A stretch of 64,000 nucleotides of DNA from CAZEHO01 sp964511945 (GCA_964511945.1 CAZEHO010000007.1:1-64000); one strand, 5' to 3'; counted from the first letter of the stretch, positions 49,865 to 58,773 are shown. Notes: a model not told the origin generated them from the sequence alone. A program made the numbers and translations.

Positions 49865-50626
49865 CTAGGAAGTGAACGTGGCGACTTCCATCCCGACGTC
49901 CAGCGCGGCTTTGAGAAATGGTTCCGCGGCGTCGGCCGGCTTCCACACGCCGGGAGGGAACGACCCCTGAGTAACTGCCAGGGCGCCGGCGGCGAGTGCG
50001 ATCGCCTCGAGATGTACTCCGAGGTCGGCGACACCGATAATGCGGGCACGGCGGGTCCCTGCCGAAACCCTCGCCATGGCTGCCGACCACTCCCGGTCGA
50101 CCGGGACCTCGATCCGGGTGAGCGTTGGAGCTGGGGCATCGAGGCGTTCGACCACTGTTCCCCAGCGGGGACCGATCGGGTCGGGAAAGGGGATGGCCTC
50201 GCCGCTGCGCAGGGGTGAACCGTTCACCGTCCAGGCGACCTCGATCGAGGTCTCGTCGTCGACCCGGGCCGCTTCGTGTGCGGCGAGGCTGTCTGCAATC
50301 CCGGAGAGGCCGGCTCCAGTCAGCAACGTGGTTCCTGCTGCGAGGAAGCGCTCGGCCAACGCGGGCTCGACGTCAGCAGCGACGGCGAGCACTGCGGACA
50401 GTCCGTCATCGGCTGCGATCCCGGCCAGGGCGAGCGCATCGGTCGGCGAGGGTTCGTCGACGACGAGGACCGTGAACCCGGTGAGTTCCCGGATCGCCAT
50501 CGTGCGGCGATCCTCGGTCTTGCCCGAGTGACCGTAGAGCCCGAGTGCGTTGAGATCCCGCTCTGCCAGCAGGATGCGACCGGCCCGGGTGCCGACTTCA
50601 CCGGAGGCGTTGAGAGCGATCCGCAT
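49865..50626 (-). CDS. Rossmann-fold protein, unknown
   Basis: A 253-residue protein with an N-terminal dinucleotide-binding glycine motif (ALNASGEVGTRAGRILL) and later features of saccharopine-dehydrogenase-like NAD(P) domains. The family is not recognised with certainty. The ATG at 50626 overlaps the stop of the small upstream gene (TGATG), and GTG is the preceding codon. It is the last gene of the MFS operon, so a role in handling the transported compound is possible. Confidence 0.6.
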   Translation of the reverse strand: MRIALNASGEVGTRAGRILLAERDLNALGLYGHSGKTEDRRTMAIRELTGFTVLVVDEPSPTDALALAGIAADDGLSAVLAVAADVEPALAERFLAAGTTLLTGAGLSGIADSLAAHEAARVDDETSIEVAWTVNGSPLRSGEAIPFPDPIGPRWGTVVERLDAPAPTLTRIEVPVDREWSAAMARVSAGTRRARIIGVADLGVHLEAIALAAGALAVTQGSFPPGVWKPADAAEPFLKAALDVGMEVATFTS

Positions 50627-50763
50627 CACTCACCGGCACCGCGGGGGACCGGGGACCATGATCCGCTCGGCTCGGGGTGGCGAACGGGCCGGCGCCGCCA
50701 TGCCGCAAGCGAAACCACGGCGAGAACGGCGGCCAGCAAGATCTGACGGACCGGTGCAGGCAT
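50626..50763 (-). CDS. 45-residue membrane peptide
   Basis: A short frame with one transmembrane helix (about 7-20; ILLAAVLAVVSLAAW) followed by a basic, Pro-rich tail. It fits exactly between the MFS stop (11 nt upstream) and the next start (TGATG overlap), which supports real translation. Small helix-plus-Arg peptides near gyrA (DLW-39 type) have a similar layout, but the DLW end is absent. Confidence 0.5.
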   Translation of the reverse strand: MPAPVRQILLAAVLAVVSLAAWRRRPVRHPEPSGSWSPVPRGAGE

Positions 50764-50774
50764 CGGGCGGCAGT

Positions 50775-52007
50775 CTACGCCGGGGCACTCTCCGGACTCG
50801 GCTCGGGAGCGCGCAGGGCTACCCCGCGAAACAGCAGTCCGGTAACCACAGCCGACACGAGGCCGAACATCCCTGCGATCACAAACACACCCCGCACACC
50901 GACTGCCGCTGCGGTCGCACCGGCCAGCGCCATCGACGCCACGCTCGCTCCGGTGATCACTGTGCTCAGGGCGGCTCCGGTTCGGCCCCGTACCTCGTCG
51001 GTGACCTCGGTCTGGATGAGGGTCGACGCCGACGCTTGCAGCGGTGTGATCATCCAGCCGACGGCGAACAGACACAACATGAGGTGCCACGGCGCGTTCG
51101 CCAGGGACATGGCTGCGACCGAGATCCCGACTCCACCCAGGGTCCAGCTGATGATCGCGGTCGGCCGCAGTTTCTTCGCCAGCGCCGCCACCAGGCCCGC
51201 GGCCAGGACCATCGGGATCACCTGGGATGCCTCGAGTGCTGCGAACCAGGTCTCGGGCACCGCCAGCACCTCGACGACGAACGGAATCAGCAGAACGTTG
51301 ACGGCGCCGAGACCGAACATCGCGATCGAGGCGCCGATCATGACGCCCAGCAGGATCCGGGATCGTCCGACGGTGGCGAGCCCATCACGGACATCGGTGA
51401 GGATCCGCTTGTCGGTGGCGCCGATCCGCTCCGGTGTTCCGTCGGAGCGGATCAGCAGCAGTGCGGCCGTCGAGAACAGGAACGACCCGGAGTCCAGCAG
51501 GTAGGCCAGTGCCATGGTGTCGAATACGCCCGCGATGACACCGGCAATGGCGGTTCCGGCCAGTCCCATGACCACCTGGGTCATCTGCCCAACCGAGTTT
51601 GCGCTGAGGAGTTGGTCTTGGGGCACGATCCGGGGGAGGAAGGCGCTCCGTGCGGGATTGAAGAAGGTCCCGAGGGCTGCCTGGATGAACGCGACTGTGT
51701 AGAGCAGCCACATCCGGTCGGCGGTGGTGACCAGCAAGAGAAGCAGGACGAACCCCGTGCGGAGAAGGTCGGAGACGATCATCACCGTCTTGCGGTTCCA
51801 GCGGTCGACGTACGCCCCGGCCACCATGCCGAACAGCAGCGTCGGCAGCGCGATCGCGATCGCAGTGACGGCGACGGCGGCCGTCGAGCCGGTCAGGCGC
51901 TGTGCCGTCAGCAGTACGGCGAGGCTGGTGACGGCATCACCGGTATTGGAAATCGCCTGACCGGTCCACAGCAATCGGAAATCGCGGATGCGGAAGAGTG
52001 CCTTCAT
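50775..52007 (-). CDS. MFS exporter
   Basis: A 410-residue major facilitator transporter with 12 predicted helices. It resembles the MFS_3/enterobactin-exporter group (start FRIRDFRLLWTGQAISNTGDA, loop GAYVDRWNRKTVMIVSDL, FFNPARSAFLPRIV). It probably exports a drug or metabolite using the proton gradient. The start overlaps the regulator stop by ATGA. Because the regulator precedes it in the same operon, the exporter should be induced when the repressor leaves its operators. Confidence 0.85.
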   Translation of the reverse strand: MKALFRIRDFRLLWTGQAISNTGDAVTSLAVLLTAQRLTGSTAAVAVTAIAIALPTLLFGMVAGAYVDRWNRKTVMIVSDLLRTGFVLLLLLVTTADRMWLLYTVAFIQAALGTFFNPARSAFLPRIVPQDQLLSANSVGQMTQVVMGLAGTAIAGVIAGVFDTMALAYLLDSGSFLFSTAALLLIRSDGTPERIGATDKRILTDVRDGLATVGRSRILLGVMIGASIAMFGLGAVNVLLIPFVVEVLAVPETWFAALEASQVIPMVLAAGLVAALAKKLRPTAIISWTLGGVGISVAAMSLANAPWHLMLCLFAVGWMITPLQASASTLIQTEVTDEVRGRTGAALSTVITGASVASMALAGATAAAVGVRGVFVIAGMFGLVSAVVTGLLFRGVALRAPEPSPESAPA

Positions 52008-52597
52008 GCCGGCTTCCGGGAGCTTGGGTGAATGATGTGGAGCACCCCCACCACCACCGCGTCCGGATCGTCCTCATCCTCGATGTCGTCGTCGTGACGG
52101 TCGAGGACCTCCTCCACGGCGGTGATGAGTTCATGGAGCCGATCACGACGGATGGTCATGAGGCGCCGCCCGATCGAGATCGTTCGAGCGTCCTTGTCCT
52201 GGGCGTTGAAGCGGATATCTCCGTTCTCCACGGCCCTGACGAAATCGGCCCGAGTCGAGCCCATCAGCGAACCGAGCACCGCTTCGGCTTGTGCTCGTGG
52301 CTCGGCCGTGGTGAGGAAGTCTTCGCTCGGCCGGAAGCTGTTGGCTGCAGCCCGGTACACCTTCTCGGTCATGGCGCCCGACCGCCGGGTGTCGGCGACG
52401 GCGATGACGCCGGCGTCCTCGAGCAGCTTGATGTGGTGATACAGGCGGGTGCGGGGGACGGCCATCGCCTGGGCGAGCTCTGCAGCCGAGCGGGGAGCGA
52501 GACATAGTTCGAGGATCTCGAGGCGCGTCGGATGGGCAAGCAATTCGAACGTCTCTTCGTCCTCGATGAGGAATTCGTCGGCCGGTTCGAAGGTCAT
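52004..52597 (-). CDS. ArsR-type winged-helix repressor
   Basis: A 197-residue transcription regulator. Its winged-helix domain (about 15-85) has FELLAHPTRLEILELC, RSAAELAQAMAVPRTRLYHHIKLLEDAGVI and a wing. A long C-terminal effector part follows (about 90-197), with an acidic stretch near the end. The ATG at 52597 fits the family start; a TTG at 52642 would add 15 residues with two Cys (DDCC). It probably represses its own operon through the palindromes upstream. The inducer is unknown. Confidence 0.8.
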   Translation of the reverse strand: MTFEPADEFLIEDEETFELLAHPTRLEILELCLAPRSAAELAQAMAVPRTRLYHHIKLLEDAGVIAVADTRRSGAMTEKVYRAAANSFRPSEDFLTTAEPRAQAEAVLGSLMGSTRADFVRAVENGDIRFNAQDKDARTISIGRRLMTIRRDRLHELITAVEEVLDRHDDDIEDEDDPDAVVVGVLHIIHPSSRKPA

Positions 52598-52691
52598 CAG
52601 TGTGAGGGGTGAGCAGCAATCGTCGGACGGCTGCGCTGCCAACTGGGTCGAGGTTTGGGGATGTAGAGGTCGAACACGATGCGCTCCCTAG

Positions 52692-52706
52692 TTCAACTAG
52701 TTTGAA
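52692..52706. promoter_or_regulatory. ArsR-type operator 1
   Basis: TTCAACTAGTTTGAA has the form TTCAA-N5-TTGAA. It lies just downstream of the predicted transcription start of the repressor-MFS operon. Confidence 0.7.
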
Positions 52707-52719
52707 TATGCTGAGCAGC

Positions 52720-52748
52720 ACTGTAAGTTCAAATACTTTGAATGTCAA
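52720..52748 (-). promoter_or_regulatory. promoter of repressor-MFS operon
   Basis: TTGACA (52748-52743), a 17-nt spacer and TACAGT (52725-52720) on the minus strand form a strong sigma-70-type promoter. The spacer is almost entirely operator 2. Confidence 0.8.
52728..52742. promoter_or_regulatory. ArsR-type operator 2 in spacer
   Basis: TTCAAATACTTTGAA repeats the TTCAA-N5-TTGAA pattern 36 nt from operator 1 and sits between -35 and -10. Binding there would block RNA polymerase. Confidence 0.75.
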
Positions 52749-52805
52749 GCGCTTTTGAATAATCCTGTTCGGATCGCGTTTCGCCGGGGGCGGGCGGCAA
52801 GGCAC

Positions 52806-52811
52806 TAGGCT
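52806..52811 (+). promoter_or_regulatory. -10 element of btu operon
   Basis: TAGGCT places a transcription start near 52818, at the 5' edge of the riboswitch. No -35 is evident. Confidence 0.4.
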
Positions 52812-52813
52812 GG

Positions 52814-52965
52814 CCGTGCCCGGCCAAACGACCGGGTGGTGCGGCGGTTCCCCGCCTGCGGGGGACGCAAGAGCGAAGTCCGGTGCAAATCCGGCGCTGT
52901 CCCGCAACCGTGAAGCCCCTTCGGGGGACGAGTCGGGTCGCCTGCCGTCGGACCGGAATTGGACG
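52814..52965 (+). ncRNA. cobalamin riboswitch
   Basis: The B12-box region is clear: AGTCCGGTGCAAATCCGGC, then CTGTCCCGCAACCGTGAAG. Further on, AGTCGGGTCGCCTGCC matches the conserved 3' segment. It lies directly upstream of btuFCD. Exact ends are approximate. Confidence 0.93.
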
Positions 52966-53003
52966 CCTTCGGAGGAAGGGTGACCGGCCGACCGCTCAAC
53001 CCT

Positions 53004-53026
53004 CCTCCCTCAGGGGAGGTTTTCTT
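53004..53026 (+). promoter_or_regulatory. hairpin covering btuF ribosome site
   Basis: CCTCCC pairs with GGGAGG around a 4-nt loop, followed by TTTTCTT and the ATG. GGGGAGG is the Shine-Dalgarno. An upstream GGAGGAAGGGT (52971) could pair with the left arm and free it. This suggests B12 control of translation or termination. Confidence 0.7.
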
Positions 53027-53893
53027 ATGCCCCGGCGACTCGCGCTCGCGCTGCTCGCACTCATGCTCGTGCTCTCCGCTTGTGGTGAGGATGAGGGTCA
53101 GGAACCCGCTGCCGCAGGGTCTCCGCACCGGATCGTCTCCGCCTCGGCGACGCACACGGAGATCCTGTACGCGATCGGCGCCGGCGACGCGGTAATCGCG
53201 ACCGACGATTTCTCCGACTACCCGGCTGCGGCACTCACGACGGAGAAGATCGACGCGTTCAACCTCAATGTCGAAGCGGTGGCGGCGCTCGATCCCGACC
53301 TCGTGGTGCTCAACTACGACCCGGGGGATGCCGTGGAGTCGTTGGAGACGCTTGGGATCCCGGTGCTGTTCTTCGTCACACCGGTCACTGTGGAGGAGGC
53401 GTACGACCAGATCGCCGCGATGGGTGAGGCAACCGGCCGCACGAGCGAGGCGAATGATCTCATCTCATCGATGAAGACTCGGATCGGGGAGATCGTCGCC
53501 GGGGTCGACCTGCCCGAGGACCTGCCGACCTTCTTCCACGAGGTTGACGGAACCCTCTACTCGGTGACCTCGGCGACGTTCCTCGGCAGTGTCTACGCCC
53601 TGTTCGGGCTGGTCAACATCGCCGATCCGGCAGACAACGACGGCTTCGGATACCCCCAGTTGTCGTCGGAGTACATCCTTTCGAGCGACCCCGATTTCAT
53701 CTTCCTGGGTGATGTCGCGTACGGCGAGAGCGCCGAGCGGGTCGCGCAGCGCCCCGGCTGGGACACACTCAGCGCGGTCGCTGCCGGGCGGGTGGTCGAG
53801 TTGGATTCGGACCTCGCATCACGCTGGGGCCCCCGACTCGTCGACTTCGTGGCATCGATCGCCGATGCCCTCTCGAGAGCCGGGACGCCGTGA
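53027..53893 (+). CDS. btuF: cobalamin-type ABC substrate-binding lipoprotein
   Basis: A 288-residue lipoprotein (lipobox LSAC) of the class III periplasmic-binding fold. It contains RIVSASATHTEILYAIGAGD and DPDLVVLNY, typical of BtuF/FecB-like proteins. The riboswitch directly upstream identifies cobalamin or a corrinoid as the likely ligand. The ATG has its ribosome site in the regulatory hairpin. It overlaps the permease gene by GTGA. Confidence 0.9.
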   Translation: MPRRLALALLALMLVLSACGEDEGQEPAAAGSPHRIVSASATHTEILYAIGAGDAVIATDDFSDYPAAALTTEKIDAFNLNVEAVAALDPDLVVLNYDPGDAVESLETLGIPVLFFVTPVTVEEAYDQIAAMGEATGRTSEANDLISSMKTRIGEIVAGVDLPEDLPTFFHEVDGTLYSVTSATFLGSVYALFGLVNIADPADNDGFGYPQLSSEYILSSDPDFIFLGDVAYGESAERVAQRPGWDTLSAVAAGRVVELDSDLASRWGPRLVDFVASIADALSRAGTP

Positions 53894-54927
53894 GCGCGGC
53901 AGTGCCCCGGCGTGTGACCCCCCTTGCGTTGGGTTCCGCCGCGGTGCTGCTCGCCGCCGCCTTTGTCGCCGGAGTGGCCATTGGACCGGCGACCATCAAC
54001 CCTCTGGCGGTGATCGGGGAATTGCTGGACCGGCTCCCGCTGGTCTCGATCGACAGCAGCCTCGATGTTCGTGAGGCCGCCATCGTCTGGGATCTGCGAG
54101 CCCCCCGGACTGTGCTCGGCGGCCTGGTGGGTGCGGTGCTGGCCGTTGCCGGTGGTGCCTATCAGGGGGTGTTCCGCAACCCGCTGGCCGACCCGTATCT
54201 GCTCGGGGTTGCGGCCGGTGCCGGGCTTGGGGCGACGGTGGTCATCGTCTCCGCCGGAGCCGGGGCGGCCGCCGTCCCGCCGGCCGCCTTTGCCGGTGCA
54301 GTTGTCGCGGTGATCCTCACCTATGCGCTGGGTGTGGGCGCCGCCGGCCGGAGCAGCGGGGTCACCTTGATCCTTGCCGGTGTTGCGGTTGCGGCGTTCT
54401 TCACGGCAATCCAGACATTCATCCAGCAGCGCAACGCCGACACCGTACGAGAGGTCTACTCCTGGATCCTCGGCCGTCTTGGGGCTGCGGGGTGGAGCGA
54501 TGTGCTCGTGTTGCTTCCATACGCCGTCGTGTCGATCGTGGTGCTCCTGATGCACCGGCGTTTGCTCGACGTGCTCGCGGTCGGCGAAGACGAAGCGGAG
54601 ACGCTCGGGGTTCATGCCGCCCGGGTCCGGCTGACCGTCGTTGCGGCCGCCACCTTGGGGACTGCGGCGGCCGTTGCAGTCAGCGGCCTCATCGGTTTTG
54701 TCGGCATTGTGGTTCCACACGCGATCCGACTGGTTGCGGGGGCGTCGTATCGGGTGATCCTGCCGCTCGCCGTGCTCGGCGGGGCCGCCTTTCTCATCCT
54801 CGCCGATCTGGCGGCACGGACCGCTCTGTCGCCGTCCGAGATCCCGATCGGGATCGTGACGGCATTCGTCGGAGGACCGTTCTTCGCCGTCGTGCTGTGG
54901 AACGCACGGAAAGGCGTCGGGGCATGA
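53890..54927 (+). CDS. btuC: cobalamin-type ABC permease
   Basis: A 345-residue FecCD/BtuC-type permease with about ten helices. Conserved features are LRAPRTVLGGLVGAVLAVAGGAYQGVFRNPLADPYLLGV and GLIGFVGIVVPHAIR. It forms the channel for corrinoid uptake with the neighbouring ATPase. The start is GTG overlapping the btuF stop. Confidence 0.92.
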   Translation: MSAAVPRRVTPLALGSAAVLLAAAFVAGVAIGPATINPLAVIGELLDRLPLVSIDSSLDVREAAIVWDLRAPRTVLGGLVGAVLAVAGGAYQGVFRNPLADPYLLGVAAGAGLGATVVIVSAGAGAAAVPPAAFAGAVVAVILTYALGVGAAGRSSGVTLILAGVAVAAFFTAIQTFIQQRNADTVREVYSWILGRLGAAGWSDVLVLLPYAVVSIVVLLMHRRLLDVLAVGEDEAETLGVHAARVRLTVVAAATLGTAAAVAVSGLIGFVGIVVPHAIRLVAGASYRVILPLAVLGGAAFLILADLAARTALSPSEIPIGIVTAFVGGPFFAVVLWNARKGVGA

Positions 54928-55700
54928 GCAGCTTCGAACTGCGCAGCGTCGTGGTCCGCTACAACGGGGACCGGGCCGTGGACGAGGTCTCCCTTGCGGT
55001 GTCGCCGGGGGAGTGGGTGGCGCTGATCGGTCCCAACGGCGCGGGGAAGAGCTCCTTGCTCAAGGCCGTCGCCGGCACGGTCCCGTGGTCCGGAGACATT
55101 GAATTCGACGGCGCGCCGGCCACCACGCTTCGCCACCGTGAGCGTGCCCGACTGGTAGCGGTGGTTCCGCAGCAGCCGATCCGGCCGGACGGCATGACGG
55201 TGCTTGAGTACGTGCTCCTCGGCAGGACGCCGCACCTCGGGTACCTGGCGATGGAGTCGCAAGAAGATGTCGCCGCCGCCCATGCCGCCCTGACCCGTCT
55301 CGATGCCGGCGGCCTGGAGCAGCGTTCGCTGCATCGTCTTTCGGGCGGTGAATGGCAGCGGGTGGTCCTCGCCCGGGCGCTGGCGCAGGATTCTCCCGTG
55401 CTGCTGCTCGATGAGCCGACTACCGCGCTGGACATCGGCCATCAGCAGCAGGTCCTCGAATTGGTTGACGGCTTGCGGGAGACCGGCGGAATTGCTGTGC
55501 TCTCGGCGGTTCACGACCTCACGCTTGCGGCGCAATACGCCGACCGCCTCGTGATGATGGATCGGGGCCGCATCATCACCGAAGGCCCGCCGGATAGGGT
55601 CCTGACGGCCGAAACCCTCGCGCGGTTCTCCGGAGCGAAGGTGCAGGTGATCACCGGTCCGGGTGGTGAGGTCGTGGTGGTGCCGAAGCGAGGCCCCTGA
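54924..55700 (+). CDS. btuD: cobalamin-type ABC ATPase
   Basis: A 258-residue ABC ATPase of the FecE/BtuD group: Walker A GPNGAGKSS, Q-loop VVPQQP, signature LSGGEWQRV, Walker B VLLLDEPTTALD and H-loop SAVHDL. It drives the BtuC channel. The ATG overlaps the permease stop (ATGA). The frame reads to 55700 with no downstream gene in the operon. Confidence 0.93.
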   Translation: MSSFELRSVVVRYNGDRAVDEVSLAVSPGEWVALIGPNGAGKSSLLKAVAGTVPWSGDIEFDGAPATTLRHRERARLVAVVPQQPIRPDGMTVLEYVLLGRTPHLGYLAMESQEDVAAAHAALTRLDAGGLEQRSLHRLSGGEWQRVVLARALAQDSPVLLLDEPTTALDIGHQQQVLELVDGLRETGGIAVLSAVHDLTLAAQYADRLVMMDRGRIITEGPPDRVLTAETLARFSGAKVQVITGPGGEVVVVPKRGP

Positions 55701-55707
55701 TGCGTCA

Positions 55708-56430
55708 CTACGCGAAGCTGTCGTAGATCCGTCCGATGGCGTAGCTGAGCACCGCACCGCCGGCTGCGATCGCCATGTTCTCCAGACCGCTGTAGATCGG
55801 GTTCGTCCGGGTGGTCACGGTCTTGGCCACACCCACGGCGAAAAGCGCAATGCCGGAGGCGATCGCGGCTACCCAGAGTCCGGGGATGGTGTCGTCGATG
55901 AAGACGAACGGCAGGACCGAGGGGAGAGAACCGGCCAGAAAGAGCAGGCCGGAGAAGACGGCCGCCCTGATCGGGGAGCGGCGTTCCTCCTCTACGACTC
56001 CGAACTCCAGTGCCATCATGACCTTGAGGAAGGCCTCGTCGTCTTTGTCGAGTGATTCGACGATCTCCTCCACAAGGCGAGCCTCGAGGCCCATGTCCCC
56101 GAACATCTCCCGGATCTCGTCGCGCTCGACGTCGCGGTGGTACTTGAGGTGCTCCCGCTCGAGTTCCCTCTCGCCGTCGAAGACCTCCTCTTGCGACTTC
56201 GTGGCGACGTACTCCCCGGCGGCCATGCTGATCGCACCGGCCACCGACGCCGCCAGTGCCGCCAGCAACACCTCACGGCTGGCGAGTCCGCCACCGACGA
56301 CACCCACCACCAGCAGGAAGATCGAAACGAGGCCGTCGTTGACCCCGAGGATGATGTCCCTCATGTATTGGCGCGTCGGGCCGACGTGTTCACGGTAAGG
56401 AACGTCATGGTCGGTGGAACCGGTGGTCAT
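55708..56430 (-). CDS. VIT1/CCC1-family metal transporter
   Basis: A 240-residue protein of the VIT1/CCC1 family, which moves Fe2+ or Mn2+. The conserved start YMRDIILGVNDGLVSIFLLVVG is seen, then an acidic helical cytoplasmic domain (about 85-155; E-rich, metal-binding) and C-terminal helices. The gene is convergent with btuD. Substrate specificity is open. Confidence 0.85.
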   Translation of the reverse strand: MTTGSTDHDVPYREHVGPTRQYMRDIILGVNDGLVSIFLLVVGVVGGGLASREVLLAALAASVAGAISMAAGEYVATKSQEEVFDGERELEREHLKYHRDVERDEIREMFGDMGLEARLVEEIVESLDKDDEAFLKVMMALEFGVVEEERRSPIRAAVFSGLLFLAGSLPSVLPFVFIDDTIPGLWVAAIASGIALFAVGVAKTVTTRTNPIYSGLENMAIAAGGAVLSYAIGRIYDSFA

Positions 56431-56522
56431 GACCGGGGAGTCTACGAAGCCCCGGCTTCGCCGAGCCGCACCGGATCGGCGTTCTCTAGGGTTGTGGGAG
56501 GTTTGCAGCCGGAGGATTCGTC

Positions 56523-57614
56523 ATGGCCGATGAGGAACACCACCAGGAAACGCCGGAACCGAATGGTGAGATCGACGCCGAGGCGATCGATATCACGGTC
56601 GTCACAGAGGTGCCTGCCCCCGAGCCGGCTGCGGATGACGGTATTGAGGTCATGACCACCGTCGAGGTCGAGGCGGCCGTCGAGCCATCTCCAAAGGGCT
56701 CCAGGAAGCCAACGAAGAAGAAGGGGAAGAAGCGGATGATCAACGACATCGACGGCCTTCCCCGGCCGGAGCCGGTCACCCTCCCTTCCGGCATAGTGCT
56801 GGCTCCTCCGACCGAGGCCGATCGGCGCAAGAACGGCAAGCTGAAGACGGACTACTACGAAACGCAACTGGCCATCCTGCAGGTGGAACTGGCGAAGCTC
56901 CAGGCCTGGATCAGGACCCAGGGACTCAAGGTCGTGGTGATCTTCGAAGGCCGGGATGCGGCCGGCAAGGGCGGTGTGATCAAGCGGATCGCCGAGCGAA
57001 CCAATCCCCGCATCGTCCGGATCGAGGCTCTCGGAACACCCACGGAACGTGAGAAGAGCCAGTGGTATTTCCAGCGGTACACGCCGGTACTTCCGGCGGC
57101 GGGTGAGATGGTCCTCTTCGATCGCTCCTGGTACAACCGCGCCGGCGTCGAGCGGGTGATGGGCTTCTGCACCGATGATGAGTACTGGGAGTTCCTCCGC
57201 AGTTGTCCAGAGTTCGAACGGATGCTGGTTCGCTCCGGGATCAAGCTGATCAAGTTCTGGTTCTCGGTGAGCCAGGAGGAGCAGGAGCGGCGTTTCCAGG
57301 ATCGGATGGAGGATCCGAAGAAGCGGTGGAAGCTCAGCGACATGGACTTGGAGTCCCGCATGATGTGGGAGGAGTACTCGAAGGCGAAGGATGAGAACTT
57401 CAAGTACACCGACATCAAGCAGGCGCCGTGGTTCGTGGTGCCGGCCGACGACAAGAAGGCTGCCCGGCTGAACTGCATCACCCACCTGCTGCTGGAGGTC
57501 CCATATAAGACGGTGGTGCGGGAGAAGATCGATCTGCCACCACGGGCCGACCTGCAGGCCACCTACGTGCGACCCCCGATCACCGATCAGACATTTGTCA
57601 CCAGGGTCTATTGA
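56523..57614 (+). CDS. ppk2: polyphosphate kinase 2
   Basis: A 363-residue PPK2-family enzyme that transfers phosphate between polyphosphate and nucleotides. Walker A is EGRDAAGKGG (about 142-151) and Walker B is FDRSWYNRAGVER (about 200). The family core starts near residue 95; the first 75 residues are an acidic then Lys-rich extension unlike most PPK2 proteins. The ATG has CCGGAGGA 6 nt upstream. It overlaps the next gene by about 20 nt. Confidence 0.93.
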   Translation: MADEEHHQETPEPNGEIDAEAIDITVVTEVPAPEPAADDGIEVMTTVEVEAAVEPSPKGSRKPTKKKGKKRMINDIDGLPRPEPVTLPSGIVLAPPTEADRRKNGKLKTDYYETQLAILQVELAKLQAWIRTQGLKVVVIFEGRDAAGKGGVIKRIAERTNPRIVRIEALGTPTEREKSQWYFQRYTPVLPAAGEMVLFDRSWYNRAGVERVMGFCTDDEYWEFLRSCPEFERMLVRSGIKLIKFWFSVSQEEQERRFQDRMEDPKKRWKLSDMDLESRMMWEEYSKAKDENFKYTDIKQAPWFVVPADDKKAARLNCITHLLLEVPYKTVVREKIDLPPRADLQATYVRPPITDQTFVTRVY

Positions 57615-58566
57615 GCGATCCCCCGAACCGCTGCGTGTCGGGATCTCCGAATGCCTGTTGGGCCGTGCCGTTCGTCATGACGGCGGGAACAAGCACGATC
57701 GGTTCCTGACCGACACGCTCGGCGAATGGGTGGAGTGGGTTCCGACCTGCCCCGAGGTGGAGATCGGCTTGGGGACGCCCCGGCCGCCGATGCGGCTCAT
57801 TGCGTCCGGGGCGGGCTCGCGGCTCATCGTTCACAAGACCGGCGAGGATCTCACCGAGCGGATGACGGCGTGGTCCGAGAAGAAGCTCGACGGCTTCGGC
57901 GGCCTGGAGGGCTTCGTTCTGAAGAAGGATTCACCCTCGTGCGGCATGGAGCGCGTCCGTCTCTACCCCGAGGGTGAGAGTTCACCGACCCGCCGGGGGC
58001 GCGGGATCTTCGCTGCGGCGCTGCTGGAGAGGTATCCGCTGCTCCCGGTCGAAGAGGAAGGGCGCCTTAACGACCCGGTGCTTCGGGAGAACTTCTTCGA
58101 GCGGGTCTTCGCCTACCGGCGCTGGCGCCGGTTTGTGGCGGGTGGCCCCGACCCGAAGGACCTGCAGGCGTTCCATGCCGATTCGAAGATGACCCTGCTG
58201 GCGCACCATCCGAAGAAGTGCCGCGAGTTGGGGCGCCGCGTCGCCGCAGCTCGCAGGCAGGGATTCACCGGGACGCTGATCCGGTATGGGGAAGGGTTCA
58301 TGGATGTGCTGCGCCACCGGGCGACGCGGCGCCGCAACACCAACGTGCTGCAGCATCTGGTCGGGCATCTCAAGCGGGAACTCGACGACGGCGACCGGGG
58401 CGAACTCGGCGATGTGATCGAGGAGTACCGGCTCGGCAGGCTTCCGCTGATCGTGCCGATCACCCTGCTCCGCCACCACTTCCGGCGTCACCGCACCGAG
58501 TGGGTGCTGAACCAGACCTACCTCAATCCGTATCCCGACGAGTTGATGTTGCGGAACCACGTCTGA
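57595..58566 (+). CDS. DUF523-DUF1722 protein (YbgA-type)
   Basis: A 323-residue two-domain protein. The N-terminal DUF523 domain has SECLLGRAVRHDGGNK and KKDSPSCGMERVRLY, with Cys residues that could bind a metal or cluster. The C-terminal DUF1722 (YbgA) domain has MTLLAHHPKKCRELGRRVA. Function is unknown; YbgA is linked to DNA-repair genes in other bacteria. The start is TTG at 57595 within ppk2, and its ribosome site is weak, so the exact N-terminus is uncertain. Confidence 0.82.
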   Translation: MSPGSIERSPEPLRVGISECLLGRAVRHDGGNKHDRFLTDTLGEWVEWVPTCPEVEIGLGTPRPPMRLIASGAGSRLIVHKTGEDLTERMTAWSEKKLDGFGGLEGFVLKKDSPSCGMERVRLYPEGESSPTRRGRGIFAAALLERYPLLPVEEEGRLNDPVLRENFFERVFAYRRWRRFVAGGPDPKDLQAFHADSKMTLLAHHPKKCRELGRRVAAARRQGFTGTLIRYGEGFMDVLRHRATRRRNTNVLQHLVGHLKRELDDGDRGELGDVIEEYRLGRLPLIVPITLLRHHFRRHRTEWVLNQTYLNPYPDELMLRNHV

Positions 58567-58620
58567 CCGGCGGGTTCTCTCGCTGTGATACTTGAGTGGT
58601 AGCGACCGGGACGGCGGTGG

Positions 58621-58773
58621 ATGGATGCTGTCCGCAAGCCGATGGTCATGCTCCTGGTGCTGACGCTGCTCGGCAGCTGTGGGGACCCTCGAAGCCCTAT
58701 CACCCGCTCTTCAATCCACTGGCATGGGGAGCAAGCGGGTCCTGATGGGTCGGGTGGGAGCCGGCCTTACTAA
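58621..58773 (+). CDS. 50-residue putative lipoprotein
   Basis: A short ATG frame with a signal-peptide-like N-terminus and a lipobox-like LGSC at residues 17-20, followed by 30 residues. GGCGGTGG precedes the ATG. It lies between the YbgA-type gene and the M23 peptidase. It could be a real small lipoprotein or a decayed remnant of a larger one. Not otherwise supported. Confidence 0.35.
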   Translation: MDAVRKPMVMLLVLTLLGSCGDPRSPITRSSIHWHGEQAGPDGSGGSRPY

